The notes: generated by a model not told the origin, from the letters alone. A stretch of DNA of 64,000 nt from Heliocidaris tuberculata (GCA_025618425.1 CM046848.1:25947616-26011615), one strand, 5' to 3'; positions 1 through 12,711 are shown, numbered from the stretch's first letter. Numbers and translations are program-made.

Positions 1-207
1 GGTTAACGATTAAGACATTCAAGAATTACTTGAATTTTACTTTAACAGCCATTTTATAGATGACTGTTATTGTATGCTCGAATTGAGGTTGGAACAAAAG
101 AATTCATGAACCGTGAGTTCGACAGGGCAAAGATCTTAGACGTTTACCTGATCTCATGAATTGGTAGTTACTGAACAGAGTGTGGTCTTGGTTGACTAGG
201 ATTTCAT

Positions 208-495
208 TCACTTTCTCCAGAACCTGTTTGCACACTCATCATTCAGATTTATATTTTCCCCTATCATCCTACTAGCTTGTTTCGCTATTCTTTCTAATTT
301 CTGAGTATCTTCCATTCTACCTGCGCTAAACCAAACTAAACTACTGAAAAGGAGAACACTCTCAACCATTGCTTTGTAGAAAATCCCTAGAATCGGTTTT
401 TGAACATGAATAGAAATATTGTTTGAGTGATTGAGTAATACACTGATGAAGCGATGTCTTGGTTGGTTTATTATATAGTAATTAGAATGTCTCAC
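208..495 (-). pseudogene. LINE reverse-transcriptase C-terminal remnant
   Basis: The 95-codon minus-strand frame contains a block of the type FYKAMVESVLLFSSLVWFSAG, followed by a Lys/Leu/Arg-rich helix ending in ASRMIGE. This resembles the region just after the polymerase core in non-LTR retrotransposon ORF2 proteins of fish and marine invertebrates. No YADD catalytic box, endonuclease or full ORF is visible, so this is a truncated fragment. The clade cannot be assigned by eye. Confidence 0.6.
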
Positions 496-1729
496 TTTAT
501 TGTAGGCCCTTGTCAGAGTGTTTCTGATTCATCTTTATTTCTTCCTTAATCCTTATTAATCTACTTTAAAGATAACCAACTTACTTCATTTCCTTGAACT
601 CAGTTCTACCTTCAACCATATTTGTAAATGGACTATATCAAAATCATATATTTCTAATTTCTCGCATGATAAGCATGGCAAGATGCCTAAAAACTATGCC
701 GTCATGTTCTTATTCCTGTGTGTATTTCTGAAACGCACATTAATTTCTTTCGTTAACTTCACCCAAATTTTTATATTCTATATTTTGTATTTCTTTTATT
801 TTTTGCGAAATTCAATACGATGAACTCCATTTGCTCTCCTGTACTTGCGGTTTTACATTGTACTGTTTATTATGTTATACTTCTCAAATGGTAATTGTTA
901 TAACAATATCTGTTCTGTCCAATAAATCCAGAATCACATCAGAAATTAAATGTGTGAGGAATCTTGATTTTTAGAGCAACTATAAAAGAGCATTTATAAA
1001 TGACGTTTTCAGACATATTTGCTGAAAATGTTTTACACAAGGCAATATTAAAGTTTTATGTATATATACCTCTACTACACTTCTTCATCATCATTTTTGC
1101 TCTTCGGCTTCCGCTTTCCATGTTTCGTCATCACTATAACCCTCTATTTCACCTTACATCCATCTTATTTTCACCTCATCTTCGTCACTTTCTTCGCTAT
1201 CCCAGTGATCATCGCCACAGACTTGCTGAAAGTTTCATTTGTTTCATTTACAAATCCCTTTCTTCTCAGATTTATTCTGAGGGTTAAGTGTGTGGTAGCT
1301 CCAGACTATAAGGGGCACACGCACACCACATCAAGTCGTAGCTCATTAAAATCTAGTTTACTGCTCGTATCACTCCGTATGTGACAAACCGTTACACTAA
1401 CCTAAATACCCGAATTCCTTAGCAATAATCTAATAATATATCTAGGTAACGGGACATCTTCATAACAATACGTCCACACTGGGCGTTCATTTTCATTTCG
1501 GGGTCAGGAGTTATACCGTATCCGCCATCCCCAAACTAGAAGTCTCTTTGTATTTTTGTTTCAAAGTTTCAAAGTACTTTCAAAAAGAGAGGCATCATTG
1601 ATAAATCTTCATATTATAGCTAGCCTTCACTTCTTTTTCTCTTTATTTTACATTTTTTTAAAATATTTTGACTGTGGTTGCTTTGCATCATGTTAATACA
1701 AGCTGAAAAGCCAATCCTCCTCCTCTATG

Positions 1730-2250
1730 AACATTCTGCGCGGGAGATGCAAATTACGTGACCAACCAAAGGATGCGTAGTCATGGTAACGCTGAAATAT
1801 TACATCCACTAATCTAAGGAGATGCGTTCTGAGTATTGGCGCCGAATCAATTCTGGAATCAATGCGGGAGAGATGTTCTAATATCAAAGGTGGTTCTGAT
1901 AAAAAAGGACTCTCCAAGATCGATTTTACGAAGCGATGCCTCCCAGAAAGCTGATCCAGTCACAACGCCAAAGCGATTCCAAGCCTACCGATAACTTTGC
2001 CATTCGGTGTAATGTAATTTGTCTGTTCGATCTATTGTCGATCTGTCTTGGTCTCGTAGATGTGACTGGGTATCACTGTTTCATGGCAGTGTGAACAATT
2101 GCGAGAGCAAAGCAGGAAATATGGGGTACACCATTACATTTCGATTCAGCTCTCATTATGGTCCCGATGCTAAGCAAATTTTAAATCGTTTACCGCAGGA
2201 CCCAGTCTTAATCCAATCACCTCAACGAGCTGCGACCTCTTTAAAGGTGT
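1730..2250. promoter_or_regulatory. Possible cis-regulatory island
   Basis: This segment is less AT-rich and less repetitive than its surroundings. It contains an octamer-like ATGCAAAT next to ACGTGA, a GTCATGGTAAC half X-box-like site, and a TCAAAGG TCF-like site. It lies about 10 kb downstream of the Prrx stop codon. Function is only inferred; motif clusters like this also arise by chance. Confidence 0.2.
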
Positions 2251-2768
2251 AAAGAAAGTGATGAACTAGATCTGTAAGCTCGACACTGAATCATAAGTTC
2301 TAATATTTCAGGTGATGATAATTATGGTTGTGGTATAGGTTAACAAAAAGAAAGAAAATGATGGGGGAAAAAAACTTGACACACTGACTAGGAACGTTGA
2401 ATTTTGTGAGTCAGTTTAGAACTGGCGCCTGTAGCAGAGGCTGATGCCGGCGCTATACCAGAAGCCGTCATCATTATCATCTTCATTTTCTTTATCTTCA
2501 TCATTATTCATCTGAAGTGTCAATATAAACTTCCTACTTTCATTCTTTCTATTGTTGTCATACTTGTTCTCAAAGTTTATAGCGGCCCCACCGCAACCGG
2601 ACACTGTAACTCGCTTACTTGTAGAGGAGATCAAAATACAAACATAATTAATTCTATCCAATCTGTCATGTAAGGGATCGAGGGTGATACTTCGCCCATT
2701 AATACGATTATCATTCCAATACTGAACATGATTTGTCATACATTATGGCGACTGTGGAGAAACATAAA

Positions 2769-3006
2769 GCCCCGCTCACACGAGACGTCATTTGCCGACG
2801 TTAGGACCGCGTCAGTGACTCGTACGGTCTTTTGCTGCGCGTCATGGAAGAGTGATATCGTTTAAAAAGTGATCGCAAAATGAACAGTGCAGACGATACT
2901 TTTAATAACAGGCGTATGGATTAATTGCCTGCACAGGCTCGATTAGCGCAGGCTCGATTAGCGCAGGCACTGACGCAACGGAAATGACGCCTCGTGTGAG
3001 CCCGGC
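2769..3006. mobile_element. MITE family A, copy 1 (238 bp, best preserved)
   Basis: The ends are inverted repeats of about 24 bp: GCCCCGCTCACACGAG at the left matches GCCGGGCTCACACGAG read inward from the right, both running on into GTCATT. The body shares blocks such as GCGTCAGTGAC, GTGATATCGT and GCAAAATGAACA with copies near 4.7, 7.2 and 10.8 kb. It contains a small internal tandem duplication of AGGCTCGATTAGCGC. No coding capacity. No clear target-site duplication. Confidence 0.75.
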
Positions 3007-4314
3007 TTAAGGTCCATTGCGCAGGATGCGTCATTTATATTGCATCATCACTTACGCTGATGCGGCTGATTAAGCCTATACTGGGAATTGGTGCATTTGC
3101 CAGTAATTTAATGCTATGTTTGCACCGTTCGTTATGCATTCACTCTTTGTTTGATGTCTCTTTCACGTGGCGCCTCAAAAACTGTGACATCAGTCAGGAA
3201 AATGACGCATTGAGTGCAACAGGCATCATAATTTATATTGAAAATGATACGTATGAGATTCAAGCTTAACGTGGGTGTGTCGATCTAGAAGAAGAAAAAA
3301 ATTTTCTGAAAGAAATTTTTGAAGAAGAAAAAAATCCTTCTGAAGTCTCTGTAACTGTTAATATTCTTGTCATTTTTAAATGTTTAATTGCAGTTATTCC
3401 ATTTGTTTTTGTTTTTGTTTTCTTTTCTGTTTTGTTTCGCTTTTTTGTTTGTTTGTTGTTGTTGTTGTTGTTTTTGCTTTGTTGTTTTGAGGTGAAAGGG
3501 ATTCTGGAGTTTCCGTATTTCGGGCCGGGGGGGGGGGGGGGTAACCAGACATTCAAAGTTACTTTTAATCACATTCCCCTCCTCCGCCATCGCCGCATCT
3601 ACCGTTTTATTGCAGGTCTATATGCTGTAACCTTCTAAATAAGGAGAAAAAAAACAGCCAAATGAAATGTAATGAAATATTATATTTCAAGAAATGAGAC
3701 CCCCCCAAAAAAAAAAAACAGAAAATAGAGGAATAAATACAGGAAGTGCATTTGCCCCCTTTTAACTCATGCAGTCCCACATATTGATGCAGATGTTTGC
3801 TCAGACTTGAAGGACACTTATCTGGCCTTGGTGACTCGCTTGGATACAGACCAATCCATCATTCCATCCGTCGCTACTTCTCTTGATATGTCGGCGTGAA
3901 ATGCTTCAACGGACGACTAGTTATTGCTTTTTTTTTCTTTTCCCTCCTAATATCTGTAATTTCATTTCTACTTTTCCTTCTTAAATCTTATATTCACCTT
4001 TCTTTTTCTTTTTTTACTAGCATTTCGGACAGTTGTCATAATTTTGATCTAAAAAATGCAGTACTTTTTGTATCTCCACAAAAGAATTTTGAGCTTTTCT
4101 TTTGTTTGCATATGTTATCTAGGCATAGATGATGATATCTTTTTGTACTTAACATTTTGTCCTGGTAAATCATGTAAATGAGAAAGCAGAAAACTCCTGA
4201 ATATAGTCTTGTTTGTAATCGTAATAATCTTAAATTCCCTATCAAAATTGAAATGTAAACCTAAAATGGATACCTTTATTACAGGCCTCTTGGTTCGGCA
4301 TATGGTCACGATAT

Positions 4315-4875
4315 TAAGCCGGGCTCACAATACGTGTAAGTAGACAAGGGGAACATTTTATGTAAGCATATTGCTTTCTACAATGTATTGATAAATTAAG
4401 GCACATATACAATATTTAAATAAAAAATAAAATTCATTTTTAAAGACATTTTTTACGAATTCATAGAAGAATTAAAATGGAGATCAAAAATCAATAAGGA
4501 TGTGTTCTGGAAAAAATATGAAAGAAAATTATAAAATTTAAATACTTAATATTATGTAAACGTACTTCTGTTTGTAACTTTTTTGAATTAATGTATTTGC
4601 TGTTTTGTTATGACATGTATCTGTATGCAAGTTTAATTTTTGTTTTTAATCATTAAAAAAAACAGCTCACATCTGCTGACGTTTGGACTGCGTCAGTGAC
4701 TTGTGCGGTCTTTTAATTAAGAGTCATGGAAGGGTGATATCGTGTAGAAACTGACTGCAAAATGAACAAGTGCAAACTTTAAATAACTGGCGCATGGATT
4801 AATTCACTTCACATGCTCGACTAGCGCACGTAATGACGCAAGCAAAATAACGGCTCGTGTATGCCGAGCTTTATA
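4315..4875. mobile_element. MITE family A, copy 2, split by an inserted tail sequence
   Basis: The right part (about 4663-4875) aligns with the family A body and ends in ACGGCTCGTGTATGCCGAGC. A second left end, GCCGGGCTCACA, lies at about 4315, separated from the body by about 335 bp that finish in an A-run. GCTCACA is present on both sides of the interruption, as expected if a poly-A retroelement tail inserted into the left terminal repeat. The inserted piece is AT-rich and non-coding. Confidence 0.5.
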
Positions 4876-5599
4876 GAGAGTCGTGTACCATGAAGTTAAA
4901 AACGCCGTGGTTCTCATAACTGTACTAAATTCAAATTCCAGCATTATGCACGATGCATGTTTCTTTGGTGTCTTTGGTGCATGCAGTATATACAGTCGGG
5001 GGAGTCCTGGCTGAAATCCGTTCTCCTGAGGTACTTCTTGTCTTATCAAATTAGCATAACAAGTCGGCAGACTTTAATCACGGTTTGGTAACAACTAAGA
5101 ACAGCAGTAATGATGAATCCAGACCAAGACGAGGTTTTTTCCATTCCAGAAAATCTTTTATTGAAAGAGCAGACGATCCCAGTTACAAGTGGCCTTCTGC
5201 TGTACATGGTTTCAGTGCTGTAAAGAACGTTCTAAAAGTGGGAGAATCATTATAGACTTTTTGAAGACCTTTTTATCTTTTATACCTCATGTTGATTTTC
5301 AATGTATATGCATTTTATCCAAGGGCTTAAAACCATGTTTTCTGGATTTGTATTATTTACATCTGCTACATATTCTTGTTTTAACCCATAGCAGTAGTGT
5401 CTCCTTTTAGTGAAACTTTTGCAGTACCAAAATGCTACGAATTACACATTACACATGAACAGAAAGAAAAATTTATTGAAAATTTTGTGTCCATTTTTAA
5501 TGCAGTACGCTGTGCTGTTCTCGAACAATAGCAATTTAATATTATTGTAACTAATCATTTAAGTCTCTAAATTGGCAACGCAGTGTAAATCATATCACT

Positions 5600-5750
5600 A
5601 TTTTTATGTGCAGAGTGGCAATTTTTATGTTAAAATTTGCAATTTTCATTTAATAAAGATTTTTTACAAACTATGTTGAAGTAGTGAAAAAGAATAATTG
5701 TTGTCAATTTGAGGAGGGAAAGCTGATTAATTAAAACCTTTAGAAAACTA
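5600..5750. repeat. Possible diverged copy of the CCCTTTCA repeat family
   Basis: The segment resembles the internal part of the element at 59635-60041, including a block like GTTGTCAATTTGAGGA near its right side. Ends and target duplication are not recognisable, so the assignment is tentative. Confidence 0.25.
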
Positions 5751-5805
5751 TGAACTGCTATGGTTTAACCCATCGACTAATGAATTCTCAAATTCCCAGC
5801 ATACA

Positions 5806-5943
5806 GGGGGGCGTTTCATCAAGTGTCTTGTCAGTGATTTTTACTGACAAATTTGCTCTCAGCCAATCAGATGGAATGATTTCAGTAGCTTATAACAGTT
5901 ATTGCAACTTTTCATTGATGACAAGTTTTATGACACAGGGCCC
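5806..5943. mobile_element. CCAAT hairpin MITE, copy 1
   Basis: The left side reads GTTTCATCAAGTGTCTTGTC and the right side TGATGACAAGTTTTATGACAC followed by AGGGCCC, so the element folds back on itself. The middle contains AGCCAATCAGATGG. It shares ends and centre with copies at 9615 and 48051, and ends plus the CCAAT-like centre with 21846 and 47008. It is non-coding although a frame happens to stay open across it. Confidence 0.7.
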
Positions 5944-6089
5944 AGGCAATGGGTCAAAGTAGTACGTAATTGTATTTGGTGTATATTACCATGGGAGCGT
6001 CATGAGTGACGGACTTCAATGCTTTTTAAGACCACACCCTTATTATTGCTATTATTATCATTGTTACCATTATCATAGTTGAGCAATCG

Positions 6090-6400
6090 CCTAGATTTTT
6101 AAAGATAGATTTTCTGTCAATGTTTTGTTTATTCCAACTTTTTTTACTACTTCAACAGCGATCATTACAAAGCTTATTAATACGCCTTCAAACAAACACG
6201 AAGTTTGCGTAAAATATGGTAAAGGACTGTCTGAAAATGATGTTTTCTGAGTAGAAGAATAACTCAGGATTCATTGTAGATCTATACCATGGTTTAGATT
6301 TTCAAAGATAATTTTTCTACCAATATTTGGTTTATGCCACGTTTTCAATTAACCAACAGCGATCAATATAGTGTAATCAGCGCATTCTTGTAAAGCAGTT
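6090..6400. repeat. Diverged direct duplication
   Basis: About 6090-6200 and 6293-6400 share the order of blocks AGATTTT, AAAGATA, TTTATKCCA and CAACAGCGATCA, followed by an ATTAATACGCC/AATCAGCGCATT-like block. This looks like an old local duplication or two decayed copies of one repeat. No coding content. Confidence 0.35.
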
Positions 6401-7180
6401 CCAGAAATGGCGCCGAACGAGTCTGCCCTGGTTAAATGAAGAAAATTGATAGAGATATGAATAACATGCAACAGATCCAACACGAAATTTGTGTCATATA
6501 CTTGCGTGACACACTAGCAAGAAAACTAGAACAAGTGAAATGTATGGTAAACACAAATTTCATTAATATCATTTTCAAAATTCGTTACTCTAGCCTCATT
6601 AAGACAATTAAAAACAAAGGAATGTAATTTACAGGGAGCCAGTAGGGCGTTCCTCCGGGCTCTCATCATACGACAGAGGTTTCTTTTCAATCGATTTCAA
6701 CTTGAACGCATTCTACTACACCGCGCTGTCTGTGATGTGTATTACACCCCGGTGTGTGCAGCTGAGTACAGTAAATAGTGCAGTGCGACGCCGTAACGAA
6801 CAAGACAAGGACATTTAGGAGATGTCTCCGTCTCCTATAAGAGTTGGTAATTATGTTAAAGCTACGGAATAGTCTTACTGGCGAATTTAGTCTCACTATA
6901 GCAGGATATTGCTATCTTCTACAGTGAAGTTTCCCGAATCTTGAGTAATGCCTGCTTAGGAGATACATCAACCAAACTTTGTATATGAAAGCGATTCATC
7001 TTTTTTTTTTCTATTAACAGAAGGTTGGTTGTGCTCTTATTCTGTGATATTTCATTTTATCTATCACATGCACGGGCGTAAATATGCAAGAATTTATTTT
7101 CAACTGGGGGGGGGGGGGGGGGATGCACGGATCTACGGCAATGATCACAATATGAGCGTCTCTCCCGAATACGATGTAAT

Positions 7181-7410
7181 GCCCGTTCCACACGAGTCGC
7201 CATTTGCCTGGCGTAGGACTGCGTTAGCGACTGACACTTTTTTTGACGCACCGTATGAGAGTGATATAGTGAAAAAGTGAATGCAAAATAAACAGTGTAA
7301 GCATTACTTTGTTTAACTGGCGTAAAATCGACTTCACAGATTTGATTAGAGAAGATAATTAGATAATAACATTACATAACGCAATCAAAATGATTCCTCA
7401 TGTGCAACGG
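7181..7410. mobile_element. MITE family A, copy 3
   Basis: It begins GCCCGTTCCACACGAGTCGCCATT and ends CCTCATGTGCAACGGG, imperfect inverted repeats. The interior shares GTAGGACTGCGTTAGCGAC and GAGAGTGATATAGTG-type blocks with the copy at 2769. A G-run of about 14 lies just upstream (7108-7121). Confidence 0.65.
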
Positions 7411-8280
7411 GTGTATAGGTGCATACCTGTGAGACTGGTAACCATTGAAGCTTGCTCATCAGAAGCTTTTTTTTTCTTCTTCTTCTTCTTCTTCTTTTTC
7501 CTTTTTTTTTTCATTGTTACGAGAGACAGTTTTTAAGATTTTTTCCTCAAAATGTTAGAAGTTCAAACGCTGAACCTTTAACACCCACAAGCTGAGAAGG
7601 TTAAAACCGAAAACTTCCTCTCTTCATCTAAGGAGAATGCAGGATGATGTATTGTACAAATTACAGCATGCCCTCAGGCTGAAGTTGTCGACGTATTGTG
7701 TAGCTTATGTCAGCAAAGTGATCATCTTTGCTACGTGATGGGAAGTAGTCAGGTAGTCTTCACTAGTATTGCACCTAAAAATTGTAAACAAGATCGAAAT
7801 TATCATGTTCCATGTACCTAGGCCTACTTGGAACAAAAAGTAAAAATATATTTGCAAAGGACCTTCAAATTCGCTTGCTCGCAAAATAGTGAAACTATTG
7901 TATAAAATGTGTATTCGAGCTTGAAACAGGAAACCGTGTCCCTACACCAGAAACACCTGTGTATTTGGAAGAGTTAAAGTTTGCTTCGGAATGTACCCAT
8001 AATGTAGAGGGTGAAATTACTTTTCTTTTTCTTTTCTTTTTCTTTTTTTTTTTTTTACAGAAATGCCTCCCTCTGTCTTCGATAAAATGAATTCTTTGTA
8101 AATTTCGGCGCCAGGAGTGTCAAGTCTGACAGACATGTGCGCTATACAAGAACCCACTATTATTATTAAATTTCTGTGGGGCGAACTATCATGGCTATGG
8201 CATATCACCTTCTTAGGCACTGTGTACATTATACATGTTAATTTTATCTTCTTTCTTCTGCTATAACAAGGGTCTTTTCT

Positions 8281-8409
8281 AGAGTGGCCTGGTCACTCTG
8301 TCTTCGCCCGAGCGGGACGGCCGCGGCGTCCCATCAGGTCTGGCCCCGCTAAACGAGCCACAACGATCAAATGATCGAGGAAAAATTAGGTTGCACCCTC
8401 GGGCGAAGA
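8281..8409. other. GC-rich segment with nested perfect hairpins
   Basis: This segment is GC-rich inside an AT-rich area. A 12-bp outer stem pairs TCTTCGCCCGAG (8301-8312) with CTCGGGCGAAGA (8398-8409). Inside it, GGGACG/CGTCCC (8314-8319/8327-8332) and CGATCA/TGATCG (8364-8369/8372-8377) form perfect stems, and TGGC/GCCA (8341-8344/8357-8360) a weak one. Immediately left, AGAGTG/CACTCT (8281-8286/8294-8299) forms another. It could be a structured RNA, a foldback element or a protein-binding site. I recognise no known RNA family. Confidence 0.45.
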
Positions 8410-8825
8410 GGAAAGATTTGGTTCAGATAACACAAGGGAAGATTTTTATCGTTTAGACGAAACGAGAGAGAAATAGGCTGCGAAGATTGATGGGTATTCA
8501 TATTCCTATTTATAAAGATCACAAACATATCTCAGAGGTTTCCCCGTGGGATTCTACAATAGTCGAAAGTATTGGCACGATTTCTCCCCTCCCAAAGTTC
8601 TCTCGACGTATATGGAGGAATATTGTCTTCGTGTAGAAACTAAAAAAATTCAAGGTTCTATAGTTTCAGGTGTGAGTGTATTGTGTTTGCGTTTGCATAT
8701 ATTGGCAAATGAAAACAAGCATAATATACTCGTTCAAACCCTTGTACAATATATTTTGATTACCTCAATGAGCTTTAACCTTTTATACAGGCCATGTTCA
8801 GCAGATCTGATTCAGTTAACTAACA

Positions 8826-9340
8826 ATTTTCATCGTCATCATTCTCATTATCACAATCAAAATAACTCGATACATCATTTTCATCACCATCACAACAACC
8901 GCCACCTACACCACCACCACCACCACCGTCATAACTACCATCATCATCACCATCATTATCATTATCACCATCACCATTACCATCATCATAATTAGCATCA
9001 TATCCATCACCATCGCATCATCATCATCACTGTCATCATCATCAACAACTTAATCGTCACCCTTAACATCACCAACACCATCGCTACAATGCCTTGTTAC
9101 TCTCGTTTCAGTTTTTTCAATATTGCTTCATAGTTATCACCATTGTTCATCACCACCACCTTCACGGCCACCACCACCACCACCACCATCATTGTCATAA
9201 TAATTAACATCATCATCATCATTATCATAATCACCATCACCATAACCATCATCATCATCATCATCGCCATCCTCATTAGAATCATCATCGTCACCACCAT
9301 CACTATCACCAGGACCATCATCGTAAACAACTCCCTCCTC
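8826..9340. repeat. CAT/CAC trinucleotide repeat tract
   Basis: Two interrupted blocks of ATC/ACC-type trinucleotides (about 8826-9050 and 9140-9340) make long His-, Ile/Thr- or Met-rich frames. These are repeat artefacts, not genes. Confidence 0.85.
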
Positions 9341-9614
9341 ATTTTATCGACCAAAACATCTCTTTGTGGCTTTGCGTACCTCAATAAAAACATGATACGA
9401 AGGAAATAAAAATGTGCAAGAGTTGCTCCGATAGATTATGAACTACGAATTTATTTACACATGCTTGTAATGCCGAAATAAGGAATTGAAAATGGTTATC
9501 AACATTTTTAAAAGTCAAATCTACATATTAAAAAAAAAAATCTTATCTACACGCAAAGTAATGTTCAAAAAGTCATATCAATTATTACAACCACAATTAC
9601 AATAATTATATTTT

Positions 9615-9761
9615 GGCCCCGTTTCATAAAACTTTTTATCAATAACAACTGCCACATTTCTATGTCAAATTTGCTCACAGCCAACCAAATGAAACGATTT
9701 CAGTAGCTTATAACAATTATCGTAACTTGTTATTGATAACAAGTTTTATGAAAAAGGGCCC
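9615..9761. mobile_element. CCAAT hairpin MITE, copy 2
   Basis: The left end GGCCCCGTTTCATAAAACTT is the inverse of the right end AAGTTTTATGAAAAAGGGCCC. The middle has AGCCAACCAAATG, a decayed form of the CCAAT motif, followed by ATTTCAGTAGCTTATAACA shared with copy 1. Confidence 0.75.
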
Positions 9762-10740
9762 TGGCGTCGACATGGTCAACACGCAACTTTGCGATTTGTT
9801 TTTTTTTTATACATGGAATATATTTCAACTTCGCAGAACATCTCAAATTAATGTATCAACAACACCAGATATAACTCAATACATCTTGAACAATTCCATA
9901 AATTACTTTACAGGATCAACTCTCTATAATGCACGATAATGCAGTCATTCAAAAACGCTTGATACTTTATGAAAGCAAATATCGTTTCTTTTTCACATTC
10001 TATTTCTTTTATTTCTGGCATTTAACACTTCCAATTTCAGAGTTTAATGCGCTACATTAATTGCTTTAAATGAAGTATTGCCATCAAAGAAACATTTACT
10101 GCACCTATGCGCAGATCAATACAAAACGCTTTACTATTAGAAAATTACCACATACATGGGTCATGTATGTACGTGTTAGTTTTAAATGCAACCATGTTAT
10201 ATCAAGGGGACGAAAACAGAGAATAAGTTTTACATCATTTAAAGAGGACAACTGTTTGATGTCACTGAAAACACTTCATAGCATTCCTATTTAAAAAAAA
10301 AAAAAAAGAATCAGGAAAAATTATTTTGTTGCGGTTTACACGAAAATTCCGAATTACATTTCAGATTTATTTTTCTTATTATTATTTATTGATTCCACTA
10401 ACAAGTTGAATTCATATTTCTAAAGTGACACTTTACACCGGTATTTTCAGTCAGAGGTTTGAATTCAAATCAAAATGATCACGAAGCAGCTTCTCAACTT
10501 CTATACATTCCTTATAATTACTTCGTGAAGTACCAGCGATACTTTTCATGGTGGAGAAACTGAATTATAATTTAGTTAAAGTTTTCAGGTTAAACCGTGT
10601 AATCTTTCAAGGAATAAGAGCCCTGAAAAGAGCAGGTGAGCTCTTTCGTTCTCGACGTTTCGAGCAGTATGCTCTGATCGCCTTCAGGAGAATGACTAGA
10701 ACATTGCCCAGTGGAGGTGATAATCTCCGATGCACACAAG

Positions 10741-10885
10741 GCATCATTTTGCTGACGTATATAGGGCTGTGTCAGCCATGAGAGAGTGCGAACATTTGAA
10801 TTATAACGTGTGGGCTAATTTCCTTCACAGGTATGATTAGTGCAGGTAATGACGCAATCGAAATAATGCATCATGTGCAACAGGT
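10741..10885. mobile_element. MITE family A, copy 4 (decayed)
   Basis: It keeps CATCATTTTGCTGACG at the left and GTAATGACGCAATCGAAATAA followed by CATGTGCAACAGG at the right, like the other family A copies. The central block is shortened. Confidence 0.5.
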
Positions 10886-10909
10886 CTGATGCAACACTTC
10901 GTTATGATG

Positions 10910-11197
<288 letters not shown>

Positions 11198-11237
11198 ACC
11201 GCATATAGTGCATATCACGTTATGATATAACGTCCCT

Positions 11238-11454
11238 ATGCGCTTTCAAAGGGTTGGGATTATCATTATCCTGTCTTTAGCTCCGGCGGCCGTAATCAGG
11301 GCACAGTGAGTTTCAAGGAATAAATCCTACCAGGTATCCAGTGGCAAACGTGGATTAATGTCTTGCCAAAAGACGCTAGTGTCGGGCTGGGACTGGAACC
11401 CTCAACCCTTGGATTGAGAGTCCAGTGAATGAACCACTATACCACGACACCTCC
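11238..11454 (-). mobile_element. tRNA-derived SINE
   Basis: On the minus strand a tRNA-like head carries an A-box TGGTATAGTGG (11444-11434) and a B-box GGGTTCCAGTCCC (11401-11389). It is followed by a tail beginning with CTTTTGGCAAGACATTA, similar in style to the SINE at 19585. The head may form part of a cloverleaf, but the attached body and sister copy favour a SINE over a working tRNA gene. Confidence 0.6.
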
Positions 11455-11541
11455 ACACAACCACATCAACCACCAGTTGGCGTATCCGGAATTATTGTCC
11501 ATCAAGGGAGGAACAATAGCTGAGCTTTGCTACCGAATATG

Positions 11542-11547
11542 TTTATT
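11542..11547 (-). terminator. Candidate Prrx polyadenylation signal
   Basis: AATAAA is read on the minus strand about 1.17 kb past the Prrx stop codon. It is the clearest canonical signal I found at that range. AT-rich DNA produces this hexamer often, so the assignment is tentative. Confidence 0.25.
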
Positions 11548-12711
11548 TGTTTATCTTATTTTTAGGCCATCATATATCTCCACCATTCAGTGACTAATCA
11601 TGTTCATGAGGTATTGTAACATAGCACTTGTTCTATTTTTGTTGTTGTTGACAGAAATTCACAAGCAATCATCATCGGTTTTACAGATGGGGGTTTTAGA
11701 TATGAATAAAATATTAGTTATAGGGCACGCTAATGACGTCAAAACCATGGACTACAACAAAGTCCGCGTGATCAAAATTCAGCCAATAGAGCCTGCACGC
11801 TTGCAAATTACCCATCTCATGTAGAATTAAAATATCAAAAATCTTTGGATTCAAGGCATGAAATGACCTCGCCTTTCAATCCATAGAATTTTTTTCTCCA
11901 TTCTGATGAATATTAGTGACATGCCTTTCGCTATGTTAGCAGACAATAGAGCTCTTACAATAGATCTCTTATAATAACATACACAGGGCACATTGTAAAT
12001 CATATCAGTTCAGCTGGAGTCTCTCACATGTTGTATTAGTTTGAATAGTAAATGGGCCCGAGTATATTGGACATTTAAAGAAAATAATTGTATTTTCGCT
12101 AATGGGGAAACTCATGTTTCAAGAAAATATAAATGTACTTTTGTAGTTGCTGAGAGGGAGAACGTGAGTTATACAAAAACAGAAATAGATAATTAGAATT
12201 TAAGTAAAAATCGACCTTTTTGTCAAAACTTTAAGCAAATACTTGAAGGTTTTAATCACAATAATAGAACCGTTCATATCATCTTAATCATTCAAATTTG
12301 ATCATGTTAATACTCATATTTCAGTAATTCAGTTATCATAATCTATTAGCGATGATTTCAATAATTACTTCTGTCATATTCAGCTCACTATCTCTCATAC
12401 AGCGTCCACTATTATACATGCTTCATGGCAAACTGGAATTCCAGATGTCACATAAACAGAGGAACATTACTTGCATTACTGACGTCATTCCATAATTGCA
12501 TTGTGACATCATCCAATGTATCCGGTAGAAGATGAGTGGGAGATTTCTGCATCAAAATCAGTCTTGGTCCAAACATTGGATTGTATTGTTAATGTGCGTT
12601 TAGAATTCACAAACGACCTGGAAAATAGTTATTATATATTCCGCTGCCATAAAATAAAATAACAGTCACAAGACGATGAGGAAAGATCCACAGGGAACTT
12701 AGAAAGCACTC

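Noticed and set aside
5750..5962. Frame sharing a peptide with one at 48029-48415
   Set aside because: The shared peptide is the CCAAT hairpin MITE translated; the DNA element explains it.
8546..8995. 149-codon frame ending in a His-rich tract
   Set aside because: The second half is the CAT/CAC repeat and the first half shows no domain or coding character.
11389..11454. tRNA gene
   Set aside because: A- and B-boxes are good, but a SINE body follows and a related copy at 19585 has the same body.
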